Shown here one piece after another: positions 53,600 to 62,662 of a stretch of 64,000 nt of DNA. The position numbers and the translations under genes are program-made. The stretch is from positions 1 to 64,000 of the forward strand of contig NZ_JACJQL010000035.1 of the NCBI RefSeq assembly GCF_014696625.1. Reading direction: 5' to 3'. Source of the stretch: Nostoc parmelioides FACHB-3921 (GTDB taxonomy: Bacteria; Cyanobacteriota; Cyanobacteriia; Cyanobacteriales; Nostocaceae). Below the pieces are notes generated by a model, which was given only the letters and a program-made list of their open reading frames with translations, was not told where the DNA came from and searched no databases. Numbering within the stretch: position 1 is the first letter of the stretch; every line of letters begins with the position of its first letter.

Positions 53600-53968
53600 C
53601 TAGCTAGCCATGCTACGAGGTACACCTTCTAAAGCTTCCTCCTCAGTCTCAAAGATTTCAAAGACTGTATCCATCATTGTCACTTCAAACACGAGTTTAG
53701 CTTCTGGGTGAACATTACAGATACGAAAACTGCCATTTACCTTATCAGCATCACGCATTCCCGCGACTAAAGACGTAAGTCCAGAACTATCTATAAAATT
53801 TACCTGACCAAGATTTACCACTACGTGATGACTGAGTTTAGAAATACACTCTTGTAATTTCAAGCGAAATTGCCAAGCTGTGGTGATGTCTAAGCGGCCT
53901 GTTGGTTTTAAGACAATAACTGTATTACCGTCTTGGGTTGTATATGAATGTTGTTCTATTTGAATCAC
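53600..53968 (-). CDS. STAS-domain anti-sigma-factor antagonist
   Basis: A 122-residue STAS protein. The strand-helix core LKPTGRLDITTAWQFRLKLQ is followed by the phosphorylatable-Ser loop NFIDSSGLTSLVAGMRDADK (second Ser of DSS). The acidic C-terminus carries EIFETEEEALEGV. The frame is open upstream to 54058, but GTG 53968 is preceded by AGGGGAGG and matches the usual length, so I chose it. It would be dephosphorylated and phosphorylated by an unseen kinase/phosphatase pair. Partner anti-sigma factor not in this window. Confidence 0.85.
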   Translation of the reverse strand: MIQIEQHSYTTQDGNTVIVLKPTGRLDITTAWQFRLKLQECISKLSHHVVVNLGQVNFIDSSGLTSLVAGMRDADKVNGSFRICNVHPEAKLVFEVTMMDTVFEIFETEEEALEGVPRSMAS

Positions 53969-54384
53969 TAGGCCTCCCCTTGGCGCTGATCTCAAGATTG
54001 ACTGTAGCTGGGTTAGTCCTGAATATTGATGAGCCAAAGCCTGAACCTTTGGCAACAATTTTTACTGATTCTCAACCAAAAAGAGTTGGAAAAAGCAGTA
54101 ATTTATTTAACCCACCAATCACAGGACTGTGTTTAAGTGCTGAAACTTAATATTAACAAGCTCCAGCTAAATTCATCACCTTTTTTACTAGGTGCTTACA
54201 TTTAGTAGTTTAACCCACCAAAACAGAGGTGAGTACCCAGCCACAGGTGCCGAAATAGAGAAAGCAAAATTTTTTTGACCCTGTATCGATGAGTTAGTTA
54301 TCCTTGAGCAAAGCCAGTTTGTATCCTAGACGAGGGGATAATACTGACTCTGGCACAGACATGAATTACACTACATTTACAGAA
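53969..54384. other. intergenic region, no gene seen
   Basis: About 416 bases between two leftward genes. No clear repeat or hairpin. The 5' leader of the STAS gene and the 3' end of the hemF unit must lie here. Confidence 0.35.
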
Positions 54385-55428
54385 TTACTGTTTTGCTGTC
54401 CAGTTGCTCCAATCTTGGGGCTTGAGGAATGTATCATATAACTCTGCTTCTGGAGAGTTGGGTTCGGGTTGATAACCGTATTCCCAACGAACCAAAGGTG
54501 GTAAAGACATCAAAATAGATTCAGTACGTCCGTTGGTTTGCAAGCCAAAAATTGTGCCTCTGTCATAAACCAAGTTAAATTCGACATACCGACCACGACG
54601 ATAAAGTTGGAAGTTCCGTTGGCGATCGCCATACTCTATTCCATGACGGCGCTCTACAATGGGGACGTAGGCGGGTAAAAAAGCCTTACCAGAACCTTTG
54701 ACAAAACTAAACAAATCTTCCCAGTCCCGTGGTGCTGGTTCTCCTACTTGGTTACTGTAATTGGCTGCTTCGCCTTTGGGGTTGGGGCCGCGATATAAAA
54801 CACCTTGTCCATCTTGATAATCGAAAAATAGACCACCTACACCCCTAGTTTCATCGCGGTGTTTAAGATAGAAGTATTCATCACACCAGCGTTTAAAGAC
54901 TGGGTAATACTCTGGGTGATGTTCGTCACAAGCTCCCTTCAGGGTCTGATGGAAATGAGCCGCATCTTCTGCAAAGGGGTAATAAGGTGTGAGGTCAGCA
55001 CCGCCACCAAACCACCAAACTGGGCCAGCTTCAAAATAACGGTAATTTAGGTGAACTGTGGGAACGTAGGGGTTGCGTGGATGTAAAACCAACGATGTAC
55101 CTGTGGCATAAAAGCCATGTCCTTCCGCTTCAGGACGCTGGGCTAAAATTGAAGGAGGGAGATGAGAACCCCAAACTTCAGAAAAATTTACCCCAGCTTG
55201 CTCAAATATTGCACCATCACGTAGCACACGCGATCGCCCGCCACCCCCCTCAGGACGTTCCCAACTATCTTCGTGAAACTCACCCACACCGTCAAGTTTT
55301 GTTAAGGCTTGTGTAATTTCATCTTGCAACTGTTTCATAAAATTACTGACTCTAGCTTTAGCGTCAGTTGCTGGTAGAGACGGGGATATTTTTGCCTTTA
55401 CCGTTGGGGTTTGCGAGTTTGTCACCAT
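54385..55428 (-). CDS. hemF: oxygen-dependent coproporphyrinogen III oxidase
   Basis: A 347-residue enzyme of haem and chlorophyll synthesis that decarboxylates coproporphyrinogen III to protoporphyrinogen IX with O2. Blocks seen are VNFSEVWGSHLPPSI near residue 79, VHLNYRYFEAGPVWWFGGGA near 125 and GRYVEFNLVYDRGTIFGLQT near 283. The length is typical. The N-terminal 25 residues are polar and not a signal. Its position upstream of SRPBCC and mrp genes is not obviously functional. Confidence 0.95.
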   Translation of the reverse strand: MVTNSQTPTVKAKISPSLPATDAKARVSNFMKQLQDEITQALTKLDGVGEFHEDSWERPEGGGGRSRVLRDGAIFEQAGVNFSEVWGSHLPPSILAQRPEAEGHGFYATGTSLVLHPRNPYVPTVHLNYRYFEAGPVWWFGGGADLTPYYPFAEDAAHFHQTLKGACDEHHPEYYPVFKRWCDEYFYLKHRDETRGVGGLFFDYQDGQGVLYRGPNPKGEAANYSNQVGEPAPRDWEDLFSFVKGSGKAFLPAYVPIVERRHGIEYGDRQRNFQLYRRGRYVEFNLVYDRGTIFGLQTNGRTESILMSLPPLVRWEYGYQPEPNSPEAELYDTFLKPQDWSNWTAKQ

Positions 55429-55935
55429 AGATTCCCGAACCTAAATTACAATTTCCTAAAAAAGCCACAAATCTTTAGTTTAAAAACTTGTGGGTCAAAC
55501 GAGCCAAAAATTAGGCTCAATTTTGCCCAAGCAACTTTTTTGCTTGTTAAACGTTTACACGATTAATAGACATGACTAGAGTTATTTTCCCTCAAATGCG
55601 TATAGGCTTGTATATTGACTAAGTTTTTGTTGTACTTCTTGATGGAAACATTCTGGTGTTAACACCAGACTCTGGTGAACTAGTCTACAAATACCTTGGC
55701 CGTGAGGTCACGTTTTCAAGTTCTCAACGAACTGTGTACAAATTCTCTAGTGTACGGATGATGGTGATACCCCACGAGTTTGAGTTTCAACCCCAGAGCA
55801 ATCTTGTTGTTCTTTATGCCTAATCAAGGTTTATCATGCTGAGGGCAATTGCGAGCAAATATGTTTTAGGGTTGAATCACAGTAGCCAACTATTCCAGAG
55901 TTACCAGCAAGTGTGTAGGTAGGAGGATTAGGCAA
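55429..55935. other. intergenic region with a broken reading frame
   Basis: 507 bases between hemF and the SRPBCC gene, which diverge. The region holds the interrupted frame at 55572-55823 and an 18-base perfect palindrome at 55652-55669. An AGGAGG ribosome-binding site precedes the next ATG. Confidence 0.5.
55572..55823 (+). pseudogene. possible small gene interrupted by an in-frame TAA
   Basis: From ATG 55572 the frame reads 16 codons (MTRVIFPQMRIGLYID), meets TAA at 55620-55622, then stays open for 66 codons to TAA at 55821. The second part reads like protein: FVVLLDGNILVLTPDSGELV, then YKYLGREVTFSS and MMVIPHEFEFQP. Without the single stop it would be about 82 residues. No ribosome-binding site is evident. 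It may be a nonsense-mutated relic, a gene starting at GTG 55656, or chance. Confidence 0.35.
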
Positions 55936-56460
55936 ATGGGAACGTGGTTATCCAAATTCGTCCACCGCAAACGCCGTCGGTTTTGCGTTTCTCTGGCACA
56001 GACATACCGAGAAATTAGTTCTGCTTCCGTAGATGAACTGTGGCAGAAAGTAGTTGATTTAACAGATGTTTCTTGGCATCCGTTGCTTAAAAGTACCAAT
56101 GTTCCATATGGATTAGTACCCAAACCAGGGTTGATTTACCAAGCAGTGACGCGCTTTTCGCCAATTCCCATTCAGATTTTTGTAGAGCGTGTTAATCCCA
56201 GGGAACTACTGTGTATCCGGGTCATGGCCATCCCTGGTGTCGAAGAAAGAATTACTTACCAAGTAGAGTCCACAGTTTGCGGCACTTGTTTATCTTATTC
56301 AGTGACACTACGGGGGTGGCTATCGCCCCTAATTTGGTCGTTTTCTCGCCCTTATGTAGATCGTGTGGCACGTTCTTTGGTGGAATCTGTGGAAAACGCC
56401 ACATTACAGGCAGTATCAGGGAAGGCAAAAAGTCTTAACAATAATTGTTTTGATTTTTAG
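55936..56460 (+). CDS. SRPBCC (START-like) family protein
   Basis: A 174-residue protein with a basic start (KFVHRKRRRF), then ISSASVDELWQKVVDLTDVS, a common opening of the polyketide-cyclase/SRPBCC ligand-binding fold. Strands follow in VERVNPRELLCIRVMAIPGV and CLSYSVTLRGWLSPLIW. The fold binds hydrophobic ligands in a cavity; the ligand here is unknown. ATG 55936 is preceded by AGGAGG. Widely seen in cyanobacteria without assigned role. Confidence 0.75.
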   Translation: MGTWLSKFVHRKRRRFCVSLAQTYREISSASVDELWQKVVDLTDVSWHPLLKSTNVPYGLVPKPGLIYQAVTRFSPIPIQIFVERVNPRELLCIRVMAIPGVEERITYQVESTVCGTCLSYSVTLRGWLSPLIWSFSRPYVDRVARSLVESVENATLQAVSGKAKSLNNNCFDF

Positions 56461-56770
56461 GTCGGGGATAGGGGAATAGGGTCTGCTGTTGACTGTTGAC
56501 CGTTGACAGTCAACATCTCTGACGATGGGTGGCACAACTTAAAAGCAAAATAGCTTATAGAATCTCCATCTCTCAGTCCTTAATTTTTAACACCTAAAGA
56601 AAGTTAAGATTTTATTAGGTGATAATAAAAAAATTTTAAATTTTATTACGCCGATCCATGAGGAAATACTCAGCAACTTTTGCTGATTGATTTTGCAGCT
56701 GGTCAAAAACCAGGTCGCATCTATCTCTAGCTTGCATTTTGAATTTTTAATTTTGAGTTTTGAATTGTAT
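56461..56770. other. intergenic region with heptad repeats
   Basis: 310 bases before the mrp gene, with GTTGACT/GTTGACC heptads then GTCAAC at 56487-56516 and TTTGAATTTTTAATTTTGAG units near 56738-56766 close to the start codon. No gene is seen. Confidence 0.5.
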
Positions 56771-57841
56771 ATGTACGATGTTCTCGATTCACAATCTGTC
56801 TTAGAAGTGTTGCGACCAGTGCAAGACCCAGAACTGCGTAAGAGTCTGGTAGAACTGAATATGATTCGCAACGTCAAAATTGATGGTGGTCAAGTAAGCT
56901 TCACCTTGGTTTTGACTACCCCGGCTTGTCCATTACGGGAATTTATTGTTGAAGATTGCCAAAGAGCTGTAAAAAAGCTACCTGGGGTAACAAACGTCAG
57001 TGTAGAAGTCACCGCAGAAACACCCCAACAAAAAAGCTTGCCAGACCGCAACGGTGTTCCTGGTGTGAAAAATATTATTGCCATCTCTAGTGGTAAAGGT
57101 GGTGTCGGTAAAAGTACTGTGGCGGTAAATGTTGCTGTGGCTTTAGCGCAAACAGGGGCAAAAGTTGGTTTACTGGATGCGGATATTTACGGCCCTAATG
57201 ATCCCACCATGTTGGGGCTGGGTGATGCCCAAATTGTCGTGCGTTCCACAGAAAAAGGCGAAGTATTGGAACCCGCTTTTAATCATGGTGTCAAATTGGT
57301 GTCGATGGGCTTTTTGATTGACCGGGATCAGCCTGTAATTTGGCGTGGGCCGATGCTGAATGGGGTAATTCGCCAGTTTCTCTATCAAGTAGAGTGGGGC
57401 GAGTTGGACTATTTGATTGTGGATATGCCCCCAGGAACAGGAGATGCCCAGTTAACTTTAACTCAGGCTGTACCAATGTCGGGAGCAGTAATTGTGACTA
57501 CACCCCAAAACGTAGCTTTGTTAGATTCTCGTAAAGGTTTACGTATGTTCCAGCAAATGAACGTGGCTGTTTTGGGAATAGTAGAAAACATGAGCTACTT
57601 CATTCCCCCTGATATGCCAGATAAGCATTACGATATTTTTGGTTCCGGTGGCGGCTCCAAAACAGCAGCAGAATTAGGTGTACCCTTACTAGGCTGCATA
57701 CCTTTGGAGATTTCCACCAGGATTGGCGGTGATAATGGTGTACCCATCGTTGTTGCTGACCCAGATTCAGCCTCTGCCAAGGCATTAAAAGCGATCGCTT
57801 TAACAATTGCTGGTAAAGTATCAGTCGCAGCCCTCACATAA
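56771..57841 (+). CDS. mrp: Mrp/ApbC-type Fe-S cluster carrier ATPase
   Basis: A 356-residue protein. An N-terminal MIP18/DUF59 domain (about 1-95, with LRPVQDPELRKSLVELNMI) precedes a P-loop ATPase of the MinD/Mrp family. The ATPase has deviant Walker A SSGKGGVGKSTVAVN near residue 107, then GLLDADIYGPN. Mrp proteins carry [4Fe-4S] clusters to target enzymes. I chose ATG 56771 because homologues begin with VLDSQSVLEVLRPVQDPEL; the frame is open 28 codons further upstream through an AT-rich repeat. The usual CxxC is not clearly visible in the parts I checked. Cytosolic. Confidence 0.9.
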   Translation: MYDVLDSQSVLEVLRPVQDPELRKSLVELNMIRNVKIDGGQVSFTLVLTTPACPLREFIVEDCQRAVKKLPGVTNVSVEVTAETPQQKSLPDRNGVPGVKNIIAISSGKGGVGKSTVAVNVAVALAQTGAKVGLLDADIYGPNDPTMLGLGDAQIVVRSTEKGEVLEPAFNHGVKLVSMGFLIDRDQPVIWRGPMLNGVIRQFLYQVEWGELDYLIVDMPPGTGDAQLTLTQAVPMSGAVIVTTPQNVALLDSRKGLRMFQQMNVAVLGIVENMSYFIPPDMPDKHYDIFGSGGGSKTAAELGVPLLGCIPLEISTRIGGDNGVPIVVADPDSASAKALKAIALTIAGKVSVAALT

Positions 57842-58022
57842 TCAAAAGTTATGAAGGTTGTTTAGCACGGTAGCAAGTCTAGGTGGTGAGTGTTGAGTAA
57901 AACTATGAACTCAACACTCCAGGTTGTTATTTTAAATTTTTGTCTAATTTTTAGACCAAAACCCAGTCAGACAAAGTTATTAATAGTCAATAAATCTCAT
58001 AGCTAAACCCTCAACTCATACA

Positions 58023-59339
58023 ATGTTATTAAAACGATCGCTTCCCAAAGTGCGTTGGAAATCTTGGGTTAAGCCGTGGCAACAATTAGACTGGTCATTA
58101 TTTTGCTTGCCTGTTGGGGTCAGTATCTTTGGCGGTCTGATGATCCTCAGTACAGAACTCAAGCAACCAGTAACAGATTGGTGGTGGCACTGGCTAATTG
58201 CTGGTATTGGTGTTGTTATTGCTTTATTTTTGGCTCGTTGCCGTTACGATAACCTGTTGCAATGGCATTGGATCACCTACGTATTGACTAATATCAGTTT
58301 GATTGCTGTGATGGCTGCGGGTACAAGTGCCAAAGGCGCACAACGTTGGCTGACGATTGGTGGTTTTAATGTACAACCTTCAGAGTTCGCCAAGATTGGT
58401 GTAATTATCACCCTAGCAGCTTTATTACATAAACACACAGCCACAAGAATTGAAGATGTTTTTCGCGCACTAGCGATTACGGCTGTACCTTGGCTATTAG
58501 TATTTGTGCAGCCAGATTTAGCTACATCCTTAGTGTTTGGAGCGATCGTTCTGGGAATGCTTTATTGGGCAAACGCTAACCCTGGTTGGCTGGTGCTGAT
58601 GATTTCACCGATCATCGCTGCCATACTGTTTACTATGTCTTGGCCTTTATCGACACCAATAATTTTATTTAAAGAAATTTTTATTACTCCCCTTGGTGTT
58701 GCTTGGGCGATAGCTATGGCTATTTTAGGTTGGCTGACTCTTCCCTGGCGACGCTTCAATATGGGTACTATCGGCGCATTGAGCCTGAATTTACTTGGTG
58801 GTGAATTAGGTATTTTTGCCTGGAATCATGTACTGAAAGAGTATCAAAAGAATAGATTGACCGCATTTCTCAATCCCGAACATGACCCCCTTGGTTCTGG
58901 ATATCACCTTATTCAATCACGTATTGCCATCGGTGCCGGGGAAATGTGGGGTTGGGGTCTGTTTAAAGGGCCGATGACTCAACTAAATTTTGTGCCTGAA
59001 CAACACACAGATTTTATTTTCTCCGCCGTAGGTGAAGAGTTTGGTCTTTTCGGCTGTTTAATTGTTTTGTTTGTTTTCTGCTTGATTTGCTGGCGACTGC
59101 TGCACGTAGCGCAAACAGCCAAAGATAATTTTGGTTCTTTGTTAGCGATCGGTGTTTTATCGATGATTGTATTTCAGTTAGTGGTGAATGTGGGCATGAA
59201 CGTAGGTTTAGCACCTGTAGCTGGTATTCCCTTACCGTGGATGAGTTATGGACGTTCTGCCATGCTAACCAATTTCATCGCTTTAGGAATAGTAGAATCG
59301 GTGGCAAACTTTCGACAACGACAGAAATATTATTTTTGA
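58023..59339 (+). CDS. rodA: RodA/FtsW-type SEDS peptidoglycan polymerase
   Basis: A 438-residue polytopic membrane protein with about ten helices. SEDS family blocks are KGAQRWLTIGGFNVQPSEFA near residue 105, PDLATSLVFGAIVLGMLYW near 164, GSGYHLIQSRIAIGAGEMWG near 292, and NVGLAPVAGIPLPWMSYGRS near 398. The internal putative catalytic Asp is likely in QPDLAT. It polymerises glycan strands, most likely in cell elongation (RodA); the FtsW alternative is not excluded. No mrdA neighbour is seen. Confidence 0.9.
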   Translation: MLLKRSLPKVRWKSWVKPWQQLDWSLFCLPVGVSIFGGLMILSTELKQPVTDWWWHWLIAGIGVVIALFLARCRYDNLLQWHWITYVLTNISLIAVMAAGTSAKGAQRWLTIGGFNVQPSEFAKIGVIITLAALLHKHTATRIEDVFRALAITAVPWLLVFVQPDLATSLVFGAIVLGMLYWANANPGWLVLMISPIIAAILFTMSWPLSTPIILFKEIFITPLGVAWAIAMAILGWLTLPWRRFNMGTIGALSLNLLGGELGIFAWNHVLKEYQKNRLTAFLNPEHDPLGSGYHLIQSRIAIGAGEMWGWGLFKGPMTQLNFVPEQHTDFIFSAVGEEFGLFGCLIVLFVFCLICWRLLHVAQTAKDNFGSLLAIGVLSMIVFQLVVNVGMNVGLAPVAGIPLPWMSYGRSAMLTNFIALGIVESVANFRQRQKYYF

Positions 59340-59341
59340 GT

Positions 59342-59396
59342 TAATGGTCAGTAGTTAGTGGAAAACAACTGACCACTGACCACTAACAACTAGCAT
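59342..59396. repeat. heptad-type repeats after rodA
   Basis: GGTCAGTAGTTAGTGG and inverted AACTGACCACTGACCACTAA units form opposed runs between rodA and ndhS. Confidence 0.75.
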
Positions 59397-59443
59397 CTCA
59401 CAAGTATTAAGCTAAGAACAGGAAGTAAGCGAGGCAAGAAATC

Positions 59444-59641
59444 ATGATCCTACCTGGAGCAACTGTTAGAGTCAAAAATCCCAACGATACTTATTATCGC
59501 TACGAAGGACTGGTACAACGAGTCACTGATGGCAAAGTAGCCGTTATATTTGAAGGCGGTAACTGGGACAAGATCATTACCTTTCGTTTATCGGAACTCG
59601 AACCAGTAGAAATCACCGCCGGTAAGAAAAAAGGAAAATAA
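59444..59641 (+). CDS. ndhS: NAD(P)H dehydrogenase (NDH-1) subunit S
   Basis: A 65-residue SH3-like protein with the signature MILPGATVRVKNPNDTYYRY, then GLVQRVTDGKVAVIFEGGNW, characteristic of NdhS. It forms part of the ferredoxin-binding site of the cyanobacterial NDH-1 complex that mediates cyclic electron flow. The Lys-rich tail (GKKKGK) is usual. It sits on the stromal/cytosolic face of the thylakoid membrane. An AGGCAAGAA region precedes the ATG. Confidence 0.92.
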   Translation: MILPGATVRVKNPNDTYYRYEGLVQRVTDGKVAVIFEGGNWDKIITFRLSELEPVEITAGKKKGK

Positions 59642-59649
59642 TTTAGGAC

Positions 59650-59716
59650 AAAGTCAATAGTCAATAGTCAAAGACTTTCGACTGTTGACTGTTGGCTGTT
59701 GACTGTTGACTCTTAA
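59650..59716. repeat. heptad repeats between ndhS and the HAS-barrel gene
   Basis: GTCAATA units are followed by opposed GTTGACT units (for example GACTGTTGACTGTTGGCTG), giving a potential hairpin between two same-strand genes. Confidence 0.85.
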
Positions 59717-59721
59717 ATATT

Positions 59722-60378
59722 ATGCGCCTCCCTTTACCACAGTTTGACAAAAGCGATCGCCAACCTAGCCACATTGCTGAGGTGGTGGAAACCGCTACTA
59801 CTGAATTTTTGGCACAGTGTCTAGAACCAGAAGACTTGACCTTTCCATCAATGCCACCGTTTGGTAGTTGGGTGTGTGCTGTGGATGAAGAATCAGGTAA
59901 TCAGGTGTATGCCGTGGTATATCATGCTACAACTATGCCTGTAGATTCCGTCCATAGAGCCGTGGCAATGGGGATGTCACTACAAGACTTACGCGAGGAA
60001 CAACCCCAGATATTTGCTATGCTGAAGACTGAATTTAGAGCGGCGATCGTGGGATTTGCTCAGTCATCGATGGTAGCCAACGGCAATGGAAGAATGTATC
60101 AGTATTTACCACCGCGTCCACCGCAAATTCATCAGGCTGTACATCGGTGCGACCCAGAAGTTATAGTGAGATTCACCGAAGAACTAGAATTTTTGCGGAC
60201 TTTGCTATCTATCAACGGCGCGCCAGTGGAATCATTAACCGCCGCCGTTATTCGGGACATCTACCAATTACGCAAAGCTGATCGAGACTGGCTCATCAAA
60301 GCCGGGAGGAATTTAAGCATACTGCTAAAAGACGACTACGATCGCCTACGGTTCATTCTCAGCCAAATACACCCATAG
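59722..60378 (+). CDS. HAS-barrel domain protein
   Basis: A 218-residue protein. The N-terminal 70 residues (IAEVVETATTEFLAQCLEPE, then FGSWVCAVDEESGNQVYAVV) resemble the HAS-barrel found at the start of HerA-type ATPases and ATP synthase subunits. The C-terminal half is helical (VIVRFTEELEFLRTLLSING) and has no Walker motifs. A common single-copy cyanobacterial protein; function unknown. It lies between ndhS and an antiporter gene on the same strand. Confidence 0.65.
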   Translation: MRLPLPQFDKSDRQPSHIAEVVETATTEFLAQCLEPEDLTFPSMPPFGSWVCAVDEESGNQVYAVVYHATTMPVDSVHRAVAMGMSLQDLREEQPQIFAMLKTEFRAAIVGFAQSSMVANGNGRMYQYLPPRPPQIHQAVHRCDPEVIVRFTEELEFLRTLLSINGAPVESLTAAVIRDIYQLRKADRDWLIKAGRNLSILLKDDYDRLRFILSQIHP

Positions 60379-60523
60379 GTAATGAGTTTAAACATATTAC
60401 CTAAGTAATTTAGATTAAGGCTTTTTTATTTTTTACAGGGTAGCTTTCATAGTTATGTATGATTGATCGGACGATTACTTCAGGGTAATCCCCGCCTTAC
60501 CGTCGCCCTTTCACATTCCACTT

Positions 60524-62662
60524 ATGGAACCCTCATCACTAGTTCTTGCTCTAGAACAAACTTCTGAAGTTCTTGGCAAAGAACCACTTGTTCCCTTCGC
60601 AATTTTACTGGTAATCCTCTTAGTTGTACCCATCCTTTTTGAAAGGCTAAGATTACCAGGAATAGTGGGTTTAGTCCTCTCTGGATTAGTATTAGGGCCA
60701 TCGGGGTGGAACCTATTCCACACAAAATCACCGATGATTAGTCTGCTGTCGGATATTGGCTTAGTGTATTTGATGTTTGTCGCAGGTTTAGAGGTAGACC
60801 TAGAATTGTGGCGACGGCGGCAAAGACGTGCTTTAGGGTTTGGCTGCGTTAGTTTTACTGTACCATTGTTGACTGGCACTTTGGTAGGAAGATTTTTTCA
60901 CTTTGGTTGGAATACTTCCGTATTAATCGGCTCACTTTTGACTTCTTATAGCCTGCTAGCTTATCCTATTGTCAATCGTTTAGGTGTCATCAGTAATCAA
61001 GCAGTCACAATTACAATTGGGGCGACACTATTTACAGATATTAGCGCACTGATAGTATTAGCTATTTGCATTCCAGCTTTTCAAATGGGAATGTCAAATA
61101 TTTACCAGATACTCTCAGTCTTAGGCTTGTTAATTATTTACTCCATTGTGATTTTAGTGGGATTTGATTGGGCTGGGAAGGAATTTTTTCGGCGTTCAGG
61201 AGATGATGAAGGAAATAAATTTTTATTTGTGCTACTCACCGTATTTCTAGCGGCTGTAGTAGCTCAAATGATTGGGATAGAAAAAATCTTGGGAGCTTTT
61301 TTAGCCGGTTTAGCAGTTAATGAGGCTGTTGGTGAGGGGCCTGTTAAAGAGAAAATAGTTTTTGTTGGTAGTGTCTTATTTATTCCGATTTTTTTTATTA
61401 ACCTCGGCTTGCTGATTGATTTGCCTGGTTTAGTTAATAGTTTGTTTACTGTCCAGTTAACCTGTTTGATTGTCATCGGCTTAATTGCTAGCAAATTTAT
61501 CGCCGCTTGGTTAGCCAAGGTTTTTTATGGCTACAGTTGGCAAGAAATGTTGACTATGTGGTCACTATCTATGCCCCAGGTTGGTACAACATTAGCTGCT
61601 ACTTTCGTAGGGTATCACACAGGTTTACTGTCATCGGCGGTTTTAACTAGTGTTGTAATCTTAATGCTAATCACTGCAACCTTGGGGCCATTGATTACTA
61701 GTCGCACAGCTAGAGCTTTAACTACCGTATCCATTAACGAATCGGTGGATGCAAATCGGACTGAGCCACAGGTAATAGAAGCCCAAAATGGTAACTTTAC
61801 TATCGTTGTACCTATTTATAATCCCCATACTCAACAATATTTGGTGGAAATGGCAGCATTACTGGCACGTCAAGCTCAAGGGCGAATCATACCATTAACG
61901 ATCGCCACAGCTGCGGCTCAGATGGATGCACCCCAACTAGAAACAACGTTGCAAAGAAGTGAGCGATTATTAGCTAAAGCCACCAGCCAAAGTCAAGCCT
62001 TGGGTGTAGAAGCCTCGCCATTACTCCGCATTGATGATGCTTCTGCGCCGGGAATTAGTAGAGCAGCGCGTGAGCAAAAAGCGAATTTAATTGTTATGGG
62101 CTGGGGTAAACGGACTGGTTTAAGAGCGCGGTTATTTGGCAATGTTATCGATAATGTCCTGTGGTCGTCCCATTGTCCAGTGGCGGTAACACGTCTTGTA
62201 GAGTCACCCAAGAAAATTCAACGCATCCTCGTACCAGTGGAAAACTTAATCACACCAACATTACAACCTGTGCAATTTGCCCAGATGTTAGCAGAAGCAA
62301 ATCAAGCCCAGGTGACAGTGTTGAATGTGTGCGATCGCCGCACAAGTTCTAGTAAAATTGCTTGGAGGCGATCGCAACTTGCTTTATTAGTATCTAAATT
62401 AGCTTTGCCCAACTCACCAGAAGTTCAAATTATTGCTCATGAAAATGCTGCTCAAGCCATTTTGCAAGCAGCGCGATTATATGACTTAGTAGTTTTACCC
62501 TTTATCCGTAATCGCACCAGTCCTGGGGGATTAGCTCTCAGTGATGTCACCACCCAGCTAGCCAGTCAACTCACCTGCTCCATCGTCATGTTAGGAGAAC
62601 CGCAACGCCTGCAAACAGCTAATATCACGGCTGTAGCCCCTAACACTACGACACCAGTATAA
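60524..62662 (+). CDS. cation/proton antiporter (CPA2) with C-terminal Usp domains
   Basis: A 712-residue protein. Residues about 20-410 form a Na+/H+ or K+/H+ exchanger of the CPA2 family with about 12 helices (for example LPGIVGLVLSGLVLGPSGWN, then LSDIGLVYLMFVAGLEVDLE). The C-terminus (about 425-712) contains two UspA-like regions: NFTIVVPIYNPHTQQYLVEM with NLIVMGWGKRTGLRARLFG, then RILVPVENLITPTLQPVQFA with LYDLVVLPFIRNRTSPGG. The soluble part may sense nucleotides and gate transport. The transported ion is unknown. No TrkA-N domain is present. Confidence 0.88.
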   Translation: MEPSSLVLALEQTSEVLGKEPLVPFAILLVILLVVPILFERLRLPGIVGLVLSGLVLGPSGWNLFHTKSPMISLLSDIGLVYLMFVAGLEVDLELWRRRQRRALGFGCVSFTVPLLTGTLVGRFFHFGWNTSVLIGSLLTSYSLLAYPIVNRLGVISNQAVTITIGATLFTDISALIVLAICIPAFQMGMSNIYQILSVLGLLIIYSIVILVGFDWAGKEFFRRSGDDEGNKFLFVLLTVFLAAVVAQMIGIEKILGAFLAGLAVNEAVGEGPVKEKIVFVGSVLFIPIFFINLGLLIDLPGLVNSLFTVQLTCLIVIGLIASKFIAAWLAKVFYGYSWQEMLTMWSLSMPQVGTTLAATFVGYHTGLLSSAVLTSVVILMLITATLGPLITSRTARALTTVSINESVDANRTEPQVIEAQNGNFTIVVPIYNPHTQQYLVEMAALLARQAQGRIIPLTIATAAAQMDAPQLETTLQRSERLLAKATSQSQALGVEASPLLRIDDASAPGISRAAREQKANLIVMGWGKRTGLRARLFGNVIDNVLWSSHCPVAVTRLVESPKKIQRILVPVENLITPTLQPVQFAQMLAEANQAQVTVLNVCDRRTSSSKIAWRRSQLALLVSKLALPNSPEVQIIAHENAAQAILQAARLYDLVVLPFIRNRTSPGGLALSDVTTQLASQLTCSIVMLGEPQRLQTANITAVAPNTTTPV

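Noticed and set aside
8262..59716. Tandem heptads considered as CRISPR arrays
   Set aside because: Units are 7 bases without spacers, there are no cas genes, and the tracts match the known STRR class of Nostocales.
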